Source: an uncultured Collinsella sp. (lineage in GTDB: Bacteria > Actinomycetota > Coriobacteriia > Coriobacteriales > Coriobacteriaceae). Taken from it: a DNA stretch of 32,195 nucleotides. The notes beneath the pieces are model-generated. The model did no database searches, was not told where the DNA came from, and saw nothing but the letters and a program-made list of their open reading frames with translations. The number at the start of each line of letters is the position of its first letter. Position 1 is the stretch's first letter. The DNA is taken from contig UQVD01000011.1 of NCBI GenBank assembly GCA_900544385.1, positions 1-32,195 of the forward strand, in the 5' to 3' direction. A program made the position numbers and the translations under genes. Of this stretch, positions 31,942 to 32,195 are shown one piece after another.

Positions 31942-32164
31942 TCAGTCCTCTCTCGTAATCGCGGCAACCGTCGCCCCGCAAAATGCAATTAAATCATCGG
32001 GTGCAAGCTCGAGCTGATAACCACGCTTGCCTCCCGAAATAAAAATGGTATCCCAAAGGACACACGTCTCATCAATGAGCGTCCGGTAGCGTTTTTTCAT
32101 ACCGACCGGGCTGCAGCCGCCGCGAACGTAGCCAGTCGCCGCAAGCAAATCCTTCACATGCATC
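31942..32164 (-). CDS. ybaK: YbaK/EbsC-family aminoacyl-tRNA deacylase, N-terminus cut off by the contig end
   Basis: The visible 73 residues match the C-terminal half of YbaK-type proteins (about 155 residues in full): ATGYVRGGCSPVGMKKRY carries the conserved GGxSP/MKK region, followed by FISGGKRGYQLELAPDDLI. Members hydrolyse Cys-tRNA(Pro) or related mischarged tRNAs. The Met at 32163 is an internal residue at the edge of true sequence, not the start. Upstream residues in this frame come from sequencing adapter and must be ignored. Confidence 0.85.
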
Positions 32165-32195
32165 CTGTCTCTTATACACATCTCCGAGCCCACGA
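32165..32195. other. Nextera sequencing adapter at the contig end (artefact)
   Basis: From 32165 the sequence reads CTGTCTCTTATACACATCT, the Tn5 mosaic end used in Nextera libraries, followed by CCGAGCCCACGA, the start of the Read-2 adapter. It is not bacterial DNA. Translated on the minus strand it yields the peptide MGSEMCIRDR, a familiar contaminant at the ends of database proteins. Confidence 0.97.

Noticed and set aside
31942..32193. A complete 83-residue protein starting MGSEMCIRDR
   Set aside because: The first ten residues are translated adapter; the real gene is cut by the contig end.
1..32195. CRISPR arrays, prophage, rRNA genes or tandem repeats
   Set aside because: Reading through the window showed no regularly spaced repeats, phage or rRNA sequence.

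Overview
The window is a 32.2 kb contig end from a high-GC Gram-positive bacterium, most consistent with a gut member of the Coriobacteriia (a Collinsella-like actinomycete). The reasons are the uvrC / rapZ / whiA / gap-pgk-tpiA / secG gene neighbourhood typical of Actinomycetota, strong GGAGG-type ribosome binding sites, and substrate-binding lipoproteins with twin-arginine signals. This assignment is inference; no rRNA or taxonomic marker was searched. Every protein gene found, and the single tRNA, lies on the minus strand, so the biological reading order runs from high to low coordinates. The last 31 bases (32165-32195) are not genomic: they are the Nextera transposase/Read-2 adapter left on the contig end.

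In transcription order: (1) a truncated ybaK-type deacylase, murJ (lipid II flippase) and uvrC, tightly packed; (2) a large operon that I read as uptake and breakdown of sialic acid: Tat lipoprotein binding protein, permease, fused permease-ATPase, ATPase, two tandem acetyl-xylan-esterase-family hydrolases (the second without its nucleophile serine), N-acetylneuraminate lyase, ROK sugar kinase and ManNAc-6-P epimerase; (3) rapZ-whiA, then gap, then pgk-tpiA-gpmI, then secG; (4) an oppABCDF oligopeptide transporter operon; (5) an intergenic region with two very large nested perfect hairpins and tRNA-Leu(GAG); (6) a partner-switching signalling pair: a PAS-GAF-PP2C phosphatase and a single-chain STAS plus HATPase anti-sigma/antagonist fusion.

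The genes form a coherent picture. The nan operon would import sialic acid through a peptide/nickel-family ABC transporter whose layout, including the permease-ATPase fusion, resembles the SatABCD-type sialic acid transporters. It would cleave sialic acid to ManNAc and pyruvate, phosphorylate ManNAc and epimerise it to GlcNAc-6-P, feeding lower glycolysis encoded a few kilobases away. The nan operon sits between uvrC and rapZ, which are close neighbours in many actinomycetes, and yvcK, usually between rapZ and whiA, is absent here.

The most interesting items are the probable Sat-type nan operon with an embedded esterase and pseudo-esterase pair, the nested 125-132 bp hairpins near 3.65-4.09 kb, an array of inverted repeats upstream of the nan operon, an altered iron-sulfur cysteine motif in UvrC, and the fused STAS-kinase protein. 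No CRISPR array, insertion sequence, phage gene or rRNA was seen.
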